A DNA stretch of 63,588 nucleotides, taken from Pseudomonadota bacterium. Lineage in GTDB: Bacteria > Desulfobacterota > Desulfobacteria > Desulfobacterales > Desulfolunaceae. Below, in pieces: positions 39,129-48,569 of the stretch. Each line of letters begins with the position of its first letter. Position 1 is the stretch's first letter. A program made the position numbers and the translations under genes. The notes under the pieces are model-generated. The model was not told the DNA's origin and did not search any database. It saw only the letters and a list, made by a program, of their open reading frames with translations. The stretch is taken from the NCBI GenBank assembly GCA_018818835.1, contig JAHIRD010000096.1, positions 1-63,588 on the forward strand, in the 5' to 3' direction.

Positions 39129-39387
39129 GCCCCCTCCTTTTTTGTAGCCCTTTCGCCTGATTGTTTCAATGTAATAACGCTCCAATGCCAACCACGGAAA
39201 AACACATCTGTAACCTGTTTAATTTAACAGGGTTCATTTCGCTGAATGTTGTTGGAGGTTACTTCAGGCATATCACAAAAAAAGGAAGAATCGCAAGATA
39301 AACTAACACGACCATAAGTCCCATGAGTCCCATAGCATGATTATTTGCAGCATTGCCGCCCTATGTTCAGCGAATAAAAGGCGCCAA

Positions 39388-40323
39388 TTAAAAACAGCCC
39401 GTCAATGCCAGCCCCGGTCTCAAGTGAGAATCCGGCCCAGGGCCCATGGAAAGAAACGGAGAAATGTGGTTTTTCAGTTTCGAAATAAAATCCCTATCAG
39501 CCTGCCGATTGAATTTATGGGCGCTGGATGCAGACCCATAGATATTTCCCGCATAAAACCCAAACCCCACGAAGGTGATGACACCGCCCAGGGCATTGTG
39601 GTCATGATCAAAAGATTCAACGGCAGCCAAAATCAGGCCACCGTTCAATAAAAAGGAGACCAGGGCATCCCTGTATCGTCCGCAGTAGAGGAAACCGGCC
39701 CCGGGAACGATGGACAGGGTTCCGGCAAGTTTCGGGTTTTTATGGGGGATATCAGGTGTTTTTGACAGGGCATCGACAATGATGTCCACCTTGTAGTGGT
39801 CTTTTTCCTCGGGGCTGATGCGGCCAAGGAAAATTCTTGCCCTATTCCATTGTCCCGTTTCCAGACCTTGCCAGGCCAGGGCGTTTTCGGCCCTGTCTTT
39901 GAGAGCCTGGTCCGTGCTCCTCTGGATGAGATTCTTCAGACAGATTTCGCCCAGAACAGGATTTCCCGTTCGCATATGGCATTGGGCCGCCATGAAACCG
40001 GATTCAATGCCCCAGGTCCCGCTTTGCTCATCGTTAATCAATTCTTCAAAACACATCAAGGCCTGCTGGGGATTGCCTTGATCAAACAAGGCTTTTCCTA
40101 TGGTGAACCGTGCTTCAAAGACCCGTTTGTCCTCGGGGAAAAAACGGACAAACCGCTTGAATTCAACTTGGGCGGTTTCATAGTCTTTTTGTGAATAAAG
40201 ATCCGAGGCATAGGTGAACTGGCGGTCAGAATCCAGACAAAGGGTCTCGGACCGGACCTGCCCCCCAGAAAATATGGCAAGGACAAACAGAGTAAAAATC
40301 AGGTTCCGCATACGGCATGTCAT
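39388..40323 (-). CDS. TPR and transmembrane protein at the end of the secretion operon
   Basis: A 311-residue exported protein with a signal segment (about 5-25), TPR-like repeats (about 35-180: YASDLYSQKDYETAQVEFKR, FEARFTIGKALFDQGNPQQA) and two or three C-terminal hydrophobic stretches (GTLSIVPGAGFLYCGRYRDA, FLLNGGLILAAV, GGVITFVGFGFYAGNIYG). It starts on the overlapping ATGA of the YidD-like gene, so the two are translationally coupled. YidD-like partners of this kind suggest a role in the cell envelope. The exact function is unknown. The region 39129-39387 upstream of the amidase holds no gene. Confidence 0.72.
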   Translation of the reverse strand: MTCRMRNLIFTLFVLAIFSGGQVRSETLCLDSDRQFTYASDLYSQKDYETAQVEFKRFVRFFPEDKRVFEARFTIGKALFDQGNPQQALMCFEELINDEQSGTWGIESGFMAAQCHMRTGNPVLGEICLKNLIQRSTDQALKDRAENALAWQGLETGQWNRARIFLGRISPEEKDHYKVDIIVDALSKTPDIPHKNPKLAGTLSIVPGAGFLYCGRYRDALVSFLLNGGLILAAVESFDHDHNALGGVITFVGFGFYAGNIYGSASSAHKFNRQADRDFISKLKNHISPFLSMGPGPDSHLRPGLALTGCF

Positions 40324-40703
40324 GGGTGTTCGTCTCCCCACCAAAAATCGTTGTTTTCAATGGGATCATAACAGTAGGATTGCCCGCCCAGCATCAACAC
40401 TTCACTGTGATAAAGCTCATCATGACCGCAGCGCATCAGGCGATCACAGGCCATAATCCAGCCCATGAAAAATCCATGCTTAAGGATCGCTTCCTCACCA
40501 TAGGCTGAACAGGAGGGAAGCATCATACACCGATCACCATCCGCCGGTGATATCAAGGTCTGAAACATATGAAGGGATGATAGAGAGAGATCCTTGAGCG
40601 GCTGTCTGTCGCCTTGGGGAGAATGGGTCGTGCAGGAACAAAGACAAACCAGTAGAAAGCACACAATCAGATCTTCCGGGCCAGGAAAAAATCCCTTAGC
40701 CAT
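40320..40703 (-). CDS. YidD-like protein with a lipoprotein signal
   Basis: A 127-residue protein whose core LHMFQTLISPADGDRCMMLP, then SCSAYGEEAILKHGFFMG and RLMRCGHDEL, matches the YidD membrane-insertion efficiency factor pattern (SPxxGxxCxxxPxCSxYxxxAIxxHG). Unlike ordinary YidD it begins with a signal peptide and lipobox (LCSC, about Cys24), so it should lie on the periplasmic side. It overlaps gspE by 8 nt and the following gene by an ATGA. I infer a role linked to the secretion system or to its TPR/membrane partner. Confidence 0.78.
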   Translation of the reverse strand: MAKGFFPGPEDLIVCFLLVCLCSCTTHSPQGDRQPLKDLSLSSLHMFQTLISPADGDRCMMLPSCSAYGEEAILKHGFFMGWIMACDRLMRCGHDELYHSEVLMLGGQSYCYDPIENNDFWWGDEHP

Positions 40704-42438
40704 GGGTTACCCGAAGGACTTCCTCAATGGTGGTGATCCCCTCGATAAGTTTTTTGAGGCCGTCGATTCTCAAGGTTTTCATGCCCCGTTTAATGGCATG
40801 GGTCTTGATGACATTGGAATCCGAGGTCTTGAGAATCAGACTTTTGATATATTGGTCCATCACCATGATTTCCATGATGGCCACACGGCCTTTATAGCCG
40901 GTCTGAAAACAATTATCGCAGCCCTTGGCCCTGTAAAAGGGTATGTTTTTGCATTTATCCAGGGGGAGACCTGCCAGGTTGATCATATGGGCATCAGGAC
41001 GGTATTCTTCCCGACAGTGGAGACACAGGGTCCTGACCAGGCGTTGGGCCACAATGGCGTTCAGAGCCGAAGAGAGCAGAAAAGGCTCCATCCCGATATC
41101 CACCAGACGAGTCACCGCACTGGCCGAATCGTTGGTATGCAAGGTCGAAAAAACGAGATGGCCTGTCAAGGCTGATTGAATAGCGATTTCCGCTGTTTCG
41201 CCATCACGGATTTCCCCCACCAGAATCACATCCGGGTCCTGGCGGACAATGGATCTGAGACCGCTTGCAAAGGTCAGATCGATTTTGGGATTCACCTGGA
41301 TCTGGCCGATGCCGTTCAACTGGTATTCAACTGGATCTTCAATGGTTATGATATTGACAGCCGGTGAATTGATGGCCGAGAGAATGGCATAAAGGGTGGT
41401 TGTTTTTCCGCTTCCCGTAGGGCCCGTGACAAGGATGATGCCGTTGGGCTCCCTGATCAGCGTGTTCAGGGTATCAATTTTCTCCTGGGAAAGCCCGAAT
41501 TCAGTTAAGGTCAGAAGGGAACCGGACTTGCTCAAAAGCCTCAAAACCACGCGTTCGCCAAAGGTGGTGGGGACCGTGGACACACGAATATCCACATCAT
41601 TTTCCCCGATACGAACATCAATTCGGCCGTCCTGGGGCAAACGCTTTTCCGCAATGTTGAGTTTGGCCATAACCTTGATACGGGATATCAGGGATGACTG
41701 AATCCACTTGGGGGGCTTCAACAGGTCGTAAAGAATTCCATCCACCCGGTAACGGACCTTGAAACTGTCCTGGTACGGCTCAATATGGATATCACTGGCC
41801 CGGGCCTTGATGGACTGGGATATGATATGGTTGACCAGTTTAATGATCTGGGAATCGCTGGTATCATCAAGAAGATCGGCTGTTTCCTCGATTTCGCTGA
41901 TAATGGTCCGGCTACTTTCCTCCATGTCCTGGACCAGTTGCTGGGCTGAATCCCGGCTCAGGTCATAGGCTTTGTTGATCACAGAAACAATGGCTTCACG
42001 GGTGGCAAGAACGGTCTCGTAGCGATCAATACTGAGAAGGCGGGCCAGGTCGTCCAGTTGGTGCACATGAAGGGGATCATTCACGGCAATGGCTATAATT
42101 CTTTCTTTTTCACCATCCCCTTTGTCATCGATTGCATCGTCCTTGGTGTCCTTTTTTCCAAGTATCATGGGAACCATGTGGTTCTTTTTCAAGAACTGAA
42201 TGGACACTTTGGAGGTGAAGGATGTGTCCATGGTCTCCGAAGAAAGATCCGGCCAGAATGGCATCTGGTACTGTTCACCCACGGCTTCAAGAAACTCGGC
42301 CTCGGTTACGATGTTTTTCTTGATCAGAATTTCGCTGAGCTTAAGATTCTGATCCCGTCCAAGGTCCCTGGCTTCGTTGAAAAGCTTGGGGGAGACATCG
42401 AATTTTTCCGCAAGAATCTGTGAAAGTTGTTTTCTCAT
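40696..42438 (-). CDS. gspE: Type II secretion ATPase GspE
   Basis: A 580-residue hexameric ATPase that drives pseudopilus assembly from the cytoplasm. An N-terminal MshEN-type domain (about 1-150) precedes the ATPase core with Walker A GPTGSGKTTT, the Asp box ITIEDPVEYQL, Walker B ILVGEIRDGETAEIA and the His box LVFSTLHTNDSA. The four-Cys zinc motif is CLHC...CDNC. It starts 9 nt after gspD ends and is the last canonical secretion gene in the operon. Confidence 0.96.
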   Translation of the reverse strand: MRKQLSQILAEKFDVSPKLFNEARDLGRDQNLKLSEILIKKNIVTEAEFLEAVGEQYQMPFWPDLSSETMDTSFTSKVSIQFLKKNHMVPMILGKKDTKDDAIDDKGDGEKERIIAIAVNDPLHVHQLDDLARLLSIDRYETVLATREAIVSVINKAYDLSRDSAQQLVQDMEESSRTIISEIEETADLLDDTSDSQIIKLVNHIISQSIKARASDIHIEPYQDSFKVRYRVDGILYDLLKPPKWIQSSLISRIKVMAKLNIAEKRLPQDGRIDVRIGENDVDIRVSTVPTTFGERVVLRLLSKSGSLLTLTEFGLSQEKIDTLNTLIREPNGIILVTGPTGSGKTTTLYAILSAINSPAVNIITIEDPVEYQLNGIGQIQVNPKIDLTFASGLRSIVRQDPDVILVGEIRDGETAEIAIQSALTGHLVFSTLHTNDSASAVTRLVDIGMEPFLLSSALNAIVAQRLVRTLCLHCREEYRPDAHMINLAGLPLDKCKNIPFYRAKGCDNCFQTGYKGRVAIMEIMVMDQYIKSLILKTSDSNVIKTHAIKRGMKTLRIDGLKKLIEGITTIEEVLRVTHG

Positions 42439-42447
42439 AAATAAGGA

Positions 42448-44523
42448 CTACTCTTCCGTGCTGGTTTCTACATCCAGATTTTCAACAACCGGGCCGATAT
42501 CCAGGGATTTGTCAAGCCCACCACTCTTCTGTTTGTCACCGGGATACATTTTGATATGGCCTTCTTTGAGCTGCTTGATTTCATCGTATTTCTTTTCATA
42601 CAACTCCTTGGCCTCTCCGCTGTTTTCAACCACATGGGACGTCAGAAAAATATAAAGGTTGGTCTTGGACTGGGACTTTCCAATGGAACTGAACAGGTAT
42701 TTAATAATGGGAATATCTCCCAGACAAGGTACCTTATAGCGTGAGTCCGTGAAGCTTTCATCAATAAGCCCACCTAAGACCACTGTACTTCCATCGGCCA
42801 CGATCACGGTGGTATCAATGGTCCGTTTGAGTGTGGATGGTGAAAGGCTCTGGGTGTCCCCCAGAACACGACTGGTTTCCTGGGCTATTTTTAACCTTAT
42901 TTTCCTGTCTTCGTTGATATGGGGGGTGATTTTCAGTGAAATACCCACATCCTTGTATTCGTAGTTGTTGTAATTGGTATCGCCACTCACATCCTTGGTC
43001 AGATAGGGAATTTTCTTTCCAACGGATATGCTGGCTTCTTCATTGTCCGTGGTCAGAATCTGGGGTGTTGAAAGAATCTCCACATCCTCATCTTTTTTAT
43101 AGGCCTGGATCACAGCACCCAAACTGGGGAAGGACACATCCCCGATTTTTAAGGCTTCGGCAAAAACTCCCAGGGAAAAACCCGTGGGCAAAACACTGAC
43201 ACCGGGCGCTGTTGGATTCATGCCCGATAGCCCCGCCGTATTCGAATATCCGCTGCCCCCGTCAAAACCCACGCCGACTCCGGCGGCTTTGCCGTCAATG
43301 GTGGTATCATTACCCACAGCCCATTCCATGCCCAGGTTAAAGGTCTTGTCCACATTGACCTCCATGATCAGGCATTCGATGTAAACCATGGTCCTGGGGA
43401 TATCGAGTTGCTTGATCACATCTTCAAGCACCACATAATCGCTTTTCTCGGCGATGATAATCAAGCTGTTGGTGGATTTATCTGCGGTAATCTGAACATT
43501 TTCGCTCTGGATGGGGGCTTTTTTTCCTTTTTCCGCTCCGACGGGTTTTTTGGATAAATTTTGAAGCACAGTGGCCAGATCTTCGGCCGAGCCATTTTCA
43601 AGATAATACACATGGATCTTTTCCTTGCCCCGGGGCACTTCCTTGTCCAGCATTCGGACAAGGCTTGTAATATTTTCCGTCTCCCCTTTGCTGGCCATGA
43701 CCACCACGCTGTTTGTCCGGTCATCCGCCACGAACTGTATGTTTTTTAGGGCCTTGTTTTTACCCCCGGCCTGTGACTTGAACACGGTGTTCAGCAGGGT
43801 GGTGAATTTGCTGGAATCGGCAAATTCCAGGGGGATCACCGTGATTTCCTGTCCGATTCCCGTCACATCGATGGTGTCCAGTATCTTCATCAGACGTTGA
43901 ATATTGGATGCAAGGTCCGTGATGATCAGCATGTTTGTGGGATCATAGGACAAAATACTGCTGTTCCGACTGATAAGGGGTGTAAACAGTCGTTTGATTT
44001 CATTGGGTTCTGCGTATTTCAAGGGGATCAACTGGGTCACCACGCGATCGTCCGCAGGGCCTGCCTCCTTTTTGAGACGGGTCACAATATTTTTCTGCAA
44101 GGCATCCTTGGCAGGAACGATCTTAACCATCTTTCCAGCCTTGACCGCTGCGAAATCATGGACTTCCAAAACAGACTCAAAGACCCTGTAAGCCTCGTTA
44201 ATGGTCACGGCACCCGGAGAAATGATTGAAATCTTTCCGGTCACTTTCCTGTCAATCACAAAATTCTGACCGGTTATTTCACTGATGAATTTGATAAAAA
44301 CCCGGATGTCCACATCGTTGAAATCAAGGTGCACCAGCTCATTTTTTTCAGCCTTATCAGGCTGTGCTGCCGGGGTGGCGTTGCCATCCTTTGCAGGAGG
44401 TGCGGACCAGACAATGCCAGTCATAAAAAATATCAGAAGAAAAACCATGGCCGTTCCCATGATGACCCGCCCTTTGTTTTCCATCGACCCTGTCCCTTTT
44501 TCGTTCTGTTTGATCCGTGTCAT
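42448..44523 (-). CDS. gspD: Type II secretion outer-membrane secretin GspD
   Basis: A 691-residue secretin subunit. A signal segment (about 18-40), the N0 domain (HLDFNDVDIRVFIKFISEIT), three KH-like N domains, and the C-terminal secretin core (LSTPQILTTDNEEASISVGK, TVVLGGLIDESFTDSRYKVP, GDIPIIKYLFSS) are in the usual order. The acidic Lys/Gly tail could bind a pilotin. I use the ATG at 44523; the apparent frame start further up is a TTG. It lies between gspC and gspE. Confidence 0.95.
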   Translation of the reverse strand: MTRIKQNEKGTGSMENKGRVIMGTAMVFLLIFFMTGIVWSAPPAKDGNATPAAQPDKAEKNELVHLDFNDVDIRVFIKFISEITGQNFVIDRKVTGKISIISPGAVTINEAYRVFESVLEVHDFAAVKAGKMVKIVPAKDALQKNIVTRLKKEAGPADDRVVTQLIPLKYAEPNEIKRLFTPLISRNSSILSYDPTNMLIITDLASNIQRLMKILDTIDVTGIGQEITVIPLEFADSSKFTTLLNTVFKSQAGGKNKALKNIQFVADDRTNSVVVMASKGETENITSLVRMLDKEVPRGKEKIHVYYLENGSAEDLATVLQNLSKKPVGAEKGKKAPIQSENVQITADKSTNSLIIIAEKSDYVVLEDVIKQLDIPRTMVYIECLIMEVNVDKTFNLGMEWAVGNDTTIDGKAAGVGVGFDGGSGYSNTAGLSGMNPTAPGVSVLPTGFSLGVFAEALKIGDVSFPSLGAVIQAYKKDEDVEILSTPQILTTDNEEASISVGKKIPYLTKDVSGDTNYNNYEYKDVGISLKITPHINEDRKIRLKIAQETSRVLGDTQSLSPSTLKRTIDTTVIVADGSTVVLGGLIDESFTDSRYKVPCLGDIPIIKYLFSSIGKSQSKTNLYIFLTSHVVENSGEAKELYEKKYDEIKQLKEGHIKMYPGDKQKSGGLDKSLDIGPVVENLDVETSTEE

Positions 44524-44578
44524 AGTGTCCCGTTCCAATGATTACGTAAGTACCCATCCGATACATTCCGGACAGCCA

Positions 44579-45457
44579 CTATTTTATATCAAAATCAAGG
44601 GTTTGAACCTGCCCTCGCCGCTTGATTTCCACTTTCATGTTTTCCATGTTTTTTAGACCGCCATAGAGTTTCATGGCGTCATCCACGGACTCAATCTTGC
44701 TCCCATCCACACCCAAGATGATATCACCGTTTCTCAGTCCCAGTTTTTTAAACACAGAGTCACCCCGGATACCGCTGATGATCAACCCGTCCGCCTCTCC
44801 ATCCTTGAAATGGGGCCTGATCCGGACATCTTTCATCAGGTTGTTCAAATCCTTAAGCGATTCATCAATCATTTCGCGTTCCACAGTGATCTTATTTGCC
44901 GGGCCATCCCCGCCTTGGTCAGCAAAATCCCGCATAGGTCCCGGACTCCGTCTGGGACCCGTACTCTGCCGACCATCGTCATCGACCTCCAGAATCTGGT
45001 CTTTCCCGTTCACGTTGAGGACCACTTTATTACGAAGAACATGAGTAAGAACACCGTCTTGTATGGTATCACCCACTTTGTAGAGGGCCTGCTCACGGGT
45101 CTTTTTTTCTTCGATAATGGCCCAGGCAAACGTGTCACCACCGGCGATGGTTCCCCAGAGCGTCAATTGAAGCTCGGTTTTTTCCATATCTTCCAGTTTC
45201 AGTTCATCCGTGCTGCTTTTGGACGCATCGTCCGAGTCCACCTTAAACAGATTGCGTCTGGCCACCTGACTGTACGAAGCCAAGGACTGTTTCTTGAATG
45301 TGCCTGGATTCATGGATTTCCTGGTCACTTTTTTGGACGACTGGACGTCCTGAATCACCATGGACTGTGTGATCACCTTGTAGAACGTTCCGGTGCTGAT
45401 GGCCACAAATACCGTGATCAGAATGATGTTGATAAGGGTGAAATACCTTTCAGCCAT
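44579..45457 (-). CDS. gspC: Type II secretion protein GspC with PDZ domain
   Basis: A 292-residue inner-membrane protein: one transmembrane helix (about 8-28), a periplasmic homology region (QLTLWGTIAGGDTFAWAIIE) that contacts GspD, and a C-terminal PDZ domain (about 205-292: GLIISGIRGDSVFKKLGLRN, GDIILGVDGSKIESVDDA). This is the layout of GspC and PulC, which link the secretin to the inner-membrane platform and help recruit substrates. It lies between gspN and gspD. Confidence 0.93.
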   Translation of the reverse strand: MAERYFTLINIILITVFVAISTGTFYKVITQSMVIQDVQSSKKVTRKSMNPGTFKKQSLASYSQVARRNLFKVDSDDASKSSTDELKLEDMEKTELQLTLWGTIAGGDTFAWAIIEEKKTREQALYKVGDTIQDGVLTHVLRNKVVLNVNGKDQILEVDDDGRQSTGPRRSPGPMRDFADQGGDGPANKITVEREMIDESLKDLNNLMKDVRIRPHFKDGEADGLIISGIRGDSVFKKLGLRNGDIILGVDGSKIESVDDAMKLYGGLKNMENMKVEIKRRGQVQTLDFDIK

Positions 45458-45478
45458 AAATTCATTTAACCTCTTACA

Positions 45479-46369
45479 CTATTTCAACGAGTATCTGGGT
45501 GCACTGGCCACCCCGGAAATGCTGAACGGAATTTCGCCGTCTGCATTCATTTTTTTACCGATCAAGGCTTCAATGGGAACATTGGCTCCCAATTTTTCCA
45601 TAAAGGTTTTTTCAGGTTTCAGCGTTCCGGAAAGACGTAAGGTACTCCTGTCAAACGGATTCCGGATAAACACCGAGCCACTCAGTGTCCCGTCCACTTC
45701 TTTTCCGTCAATCACACACCGTTCGATCTGTACTTTCTTGCTTTTGATCTCCATTTCAACTGATATTTCAGGAAATGTCAGATCCTTGATTGTGAAAAAA
45801 GGTTTTTCTGCCGCCACAACCAGGTCCTTGACCAACAGATTCAAAGCCCCGTTGCCTCTTCCATCTGATGAATAGTCACCCGTGGCATCAAGTTCCCCCT
45901 TAAGGGTGTAACCCGGAAGATAGTCTGTTAAAATATCTTTGAGTTCAAAAAGATCCAGCCCTGAAATACGGATCGATTCCACCGAGGGTTTTTTCGGATT
46001 TTTCTCCGGAAAAGTGACGGTTCCCGAGACCTTGCCGCCAAAAATCCTCGAAGAAAATGAGACCTTAGGATTCACGCCGAACAGCGATATCAATCCCGGA
46101 CTGATCCTGAGTGATTCGGCCTTGAGCATGGGGCCACCCGGTATCTCTCCCTCCACCCCCTTCAAGGAAAGGGCAAAAGGAAGTGAGGGTCTTGCCTCCT
46201 TGATGGTCACAACCACGCCCTGCCCTTGCTGTTGAATCAGGGTTTCCAGGTAATCGGCAAAAAAATCCGAAGGAAAAAGGAACCACAAAAAAAAGAGAAA
46301 GGCTCCCATGGCGTACAGAGCATAAAATGTGTTTTTTTTATTGAGAATAGCCATGTTATGTTTAATCAT
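45479..46369 (-). CDS. gspN: Type II secretion protein GspN
   Basis: A 296-residue protein with an N-terminal transmembrane helix (about 18-38) and a long periplasmic beta-rich region (SLKGVEGEIPGGPMLKAESL, GTVTFPEK, LKGELDATGDY), as in the GspN/AsmA-like family that is optional in type II systems. The position between gspM and gspC supports the call. Start alternatives at residues 1 and 6 cannot be resolved. Confidence 0.85.
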   Translation of the reverse strand: MIKHNMAILNKKNTFYALYAMGAFLFFLWFLFPSDFFADYLETLIQQQGQGVVVTIKEARPSLPFALSLKGVEGEIPGGPMLKAESLRISPGLISLFGVNPKVSFSSRIFGGKVSGTVTFPEKNPKKPSVESIRISGLDLFELKDILTDYLPGYTLKGELDATGDYSSDGRGNGALNLLVKDLVVAAEKPFFTIKDLTFPEISVEMEIKSKKVQIERCVIDGKEVDGTLSGSVFIRNPFDRSTLRLSGTLKPEKTFMEKLGANVPIEALIGKKMNADGEIPFSISGVASAPRYSLK

Positions 46370-46402
46370 TCACCCTTGGTTTGTTGTGACACACCCATGA
46401 TA

Positions 46403-46936
46403 TCAGCTCTCCTGCTTAACTGTCTCAATCTGCAGAATGGCCGTTAAAAGTTTTTTATCCTTACCGGTTTTAGTCAGGGAGATCCCCCTTATAAAAACGC
46501 CGTTCGGTGATGTTTCCACTTCATAAAGAAATTGCACAAGCTTTTTAAGATCCACATTCTGAAGCTTCATTTCCACCAGGGACAGTTCCACCTGTGTGTC
46601 TTTCTGGACTGTGGTGGAGGGCTTCATATAGCTGATATTCTCTTTGACACCTGTACTGCCGGACAGCTTTTCAAGAAAAGAAAACAACGTGAAATTCATA
46701 TCCTTGTCCCCGGACATGGCCTGAATCGACCGGGTCTTTTCCACCAGTGCCCGGTATTCGTCCCCCAGCTCTCTCATCTCGTCAAGTTGGAGTTTTTTTT
46801 CAGTAATCAGTCTTTTTTTTCTCTCTTTACCATCCATAAAGGGGGTAATCATAAATTGATACACCACAAATACAGTGATCAGGCTTGCTGCAAATCCAAC
46901 AAAGTACTTTTCCCTGTTGCTCATCTGTATGGCCAT
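46403..46936 (-). CDS. gspM: Type II secretion protein GspM
   Basis: A 177-residue bitopic inner-membrane protein: a short cytoplasmic segment, one transmembrane helix (about 12-30: FVGFAASLITVFVVYQFMI), a coiled coil (about 40-70) and a ferredoxin-like periplasmic domain. It fits GspM, which forms the inner-membrane platform with GspL. The gene lies 30 nt after gspL. Confidence 0.85.
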   Translation of the reverse strand: MAIQMSNREKYFVGFAASLITVFVVYQFMITPFMDGKERKKRLITEKKLQLDEMRELGDEYRALVEKTRSIQAMSGDKDMNFTLFSFLEKLSGSTGVKENISYMKPSTTVQKDTQVELSLVEMKLQNVDLKKLVQFLYEVETSPNGVFIRGISLTKTGKDKKLLTAILQIETVKQES

Positions 46937-46966
46937 ACTTAAAAAAGCCCCTTTAGCCCATGTGCC

Positions 46967-48448
46967 TTAAAAATCAATCTTGAGTTTGAAATGAACCTGT
47001 TTGTCGCTTTGCCCCCCGGAGGTGGAGGTAATTACAACCCCTTTAAAATAATCAATTTTTTCAAGCCGGGTCTTCATGTCATCCACGGTGGCATAGGTGT
47101 CTGTGCTGCCGGAAATCTTCAGATCATCATTTCCAAGGACAAAGCGATCAAATTCGATGTCCAGGGAATCCGGCAATGTTTTGCTGATATCATTGACAAG
47201 ATCAATGATCCGTATATTGCCTGCATTGCTGTCCCCAAAGGCTGATTTTTTCCTCTCTTCAGCCACATTGGCCTTCATCTGATTATAGGGATCAATGATT
47301 TTCGTTGCCGCCGGAAAGGCTTCCTTGAAAATGGCGACCATTTCACGGTCATAATTCCGAATGGTCCTGTTGACGGAATAACTTTCAAAGACCACACTGC
47401 CCAGAAGGACCACGAGCACCATGGCAAGAAAAATCCCGCTCTGAATGATCTGATTTTTGTAGTCTGAAAAGTACTTGGTAAGGGCCACAAAACGTTCGCT
47501 CAGGCGGAGCCCCTTGATACCGTAAATCCCTGAATAGCAAAGAGCCAGAGCATTCTGGTACAGAGACTCATCCCAGAGGTCTGTGATACGCTCATCAATA
47601 CTGAATCCCATGGGCTTGAGAACGTCAACGGATTCCACAGGCATACCCGTGGCTCCCCCAAGTATCTCATGAACGCCATGGCCACGACTGCCCGGACCCG
47701 TGATATAGAGCATGTCCGGCTGATAGTCCATGTCGTTCTGCTCGCAAAAAGCCAGAACCGTCCGTGAAATACTCAGCCCATTTTCCTCCAGGCCTTCAGC
47801 CAAAAAGGATCGTATGCTGGCAATCTGATTGTCATGGATCAGAAAAAGTGTGGCCGACTGAAGCCCCATATCAAGGAAAAGATAGTTCCGGTAAGACTCA
47901 CATGATTTTACAAGAAATTCCGCTGTGGCAGAGCCTCCGGGAAGAATAGCCTGAACAGAAAGGCCCCCGCGTTTCAGGCAGGACTCGAAAGACTCCAGAA
48001 GGTTACTGTTCACTGCAGCAGAAACCAGATGGGTCTCGTCCTCATCCGTGGGTTTTTCCAGCACGATAAAATCAACGGTCAGCTCATCCACTGAGCCCGG
48101 CATCACCGGTTCAAGCTCAAAGGGAAGGATCTGTCTGATTTTCTTTTTGTTTTTGAATGGCGTTGATACGTTACGGAAAGACATGTCAATGGAGGGGAAA
48201 GACACAAAGCAATCGACGTCGGAAAAACTAATGGTCTGAGCAAGCTTCTCGATCATGGCCAGAAGGCGTTCACCGCGCTCATCTCCTTCCATGTCAAGGG
48301 TCCGGGTGTCTTGTTCCTGAGAAGACGGGCCCGTCCTTAAATCAATGTGGGCAAGGCCCTCAATCACATGGCCCTGAAGTGTTCCTTGAATAAGTACGAC
48401 AGAAAGTGAGTCCCGTCTTATGTCCAGCCCCAGAATTTTTCTACTCAT
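46967..48448 (-). CDS. gspL: Type II secretion protein GspL (PilM-like actin fold)
   Basis: A 493-residue inner-membrane protein. The cytoplasmic part (about 1-320) has the actin/PilM fold (GLDIRRDSLSVVLIQG, LPFELEPVMPGS, NYLFLDMGLQSATLFLIHDN), which docks GspE. A transmembrane helix (about 340-360) and a periplasmic ferredoxin-like domain follow, as in GspL. The gene order K-L-M agrees. Confidence 0.92.
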   Translation of the reverse strand: MSRKILGLDIRRDSLSVVLIQGTLQGHVIEGLAHIDLRTGPSSQEQDTRTLDMEGDERGERLLAMIEKLAQTISFSDVDCFVSFPSIDMSFRNVSTPFKNKKKIRQILPFELEPVMPGSVDELTVDFIVLEKPTDEDETHLVSAAVNSNLLESFESCLKRGGLSVQAILPGGSATAEFLVKSCESYRNYLFLDMGLQSATLFLIHDNQIASIRSFLAEGLEENGLSISRTVLAFCEQNDMDYQPDMLYITGPGSRGHGVHEILGGATGMPVESVDVLKPMGFSIDERITDLWDESLYQNALALCYSGIYGIKGLRLSERFVALTKYFSDYKNQIIQSGIFLAMVLVVLLGSVVFESYSVNRTIRNYDREMVAIFKEAFPAATKIIDPYNQMKANVAEERKKSAFGDSNAGNIRIIDLVNDISKTLPDSLDIEFDRFVLGNDDLKISGSTDTYATVDDMKTRLEKIDYFKGVVITSTSGGQSDKQVHFKLKIDF

Positions 48449-48569
48449 AAGTTGTCCACTGGTATTCGCACCCTGATCGATAGTGAGCTGGAGATAAACA
48501 ATACGTCAATCTCCCCCCCCGCCCATTTTTGAAAAATAAGGATCTTTGCAAACACTGTTAACATATAGC

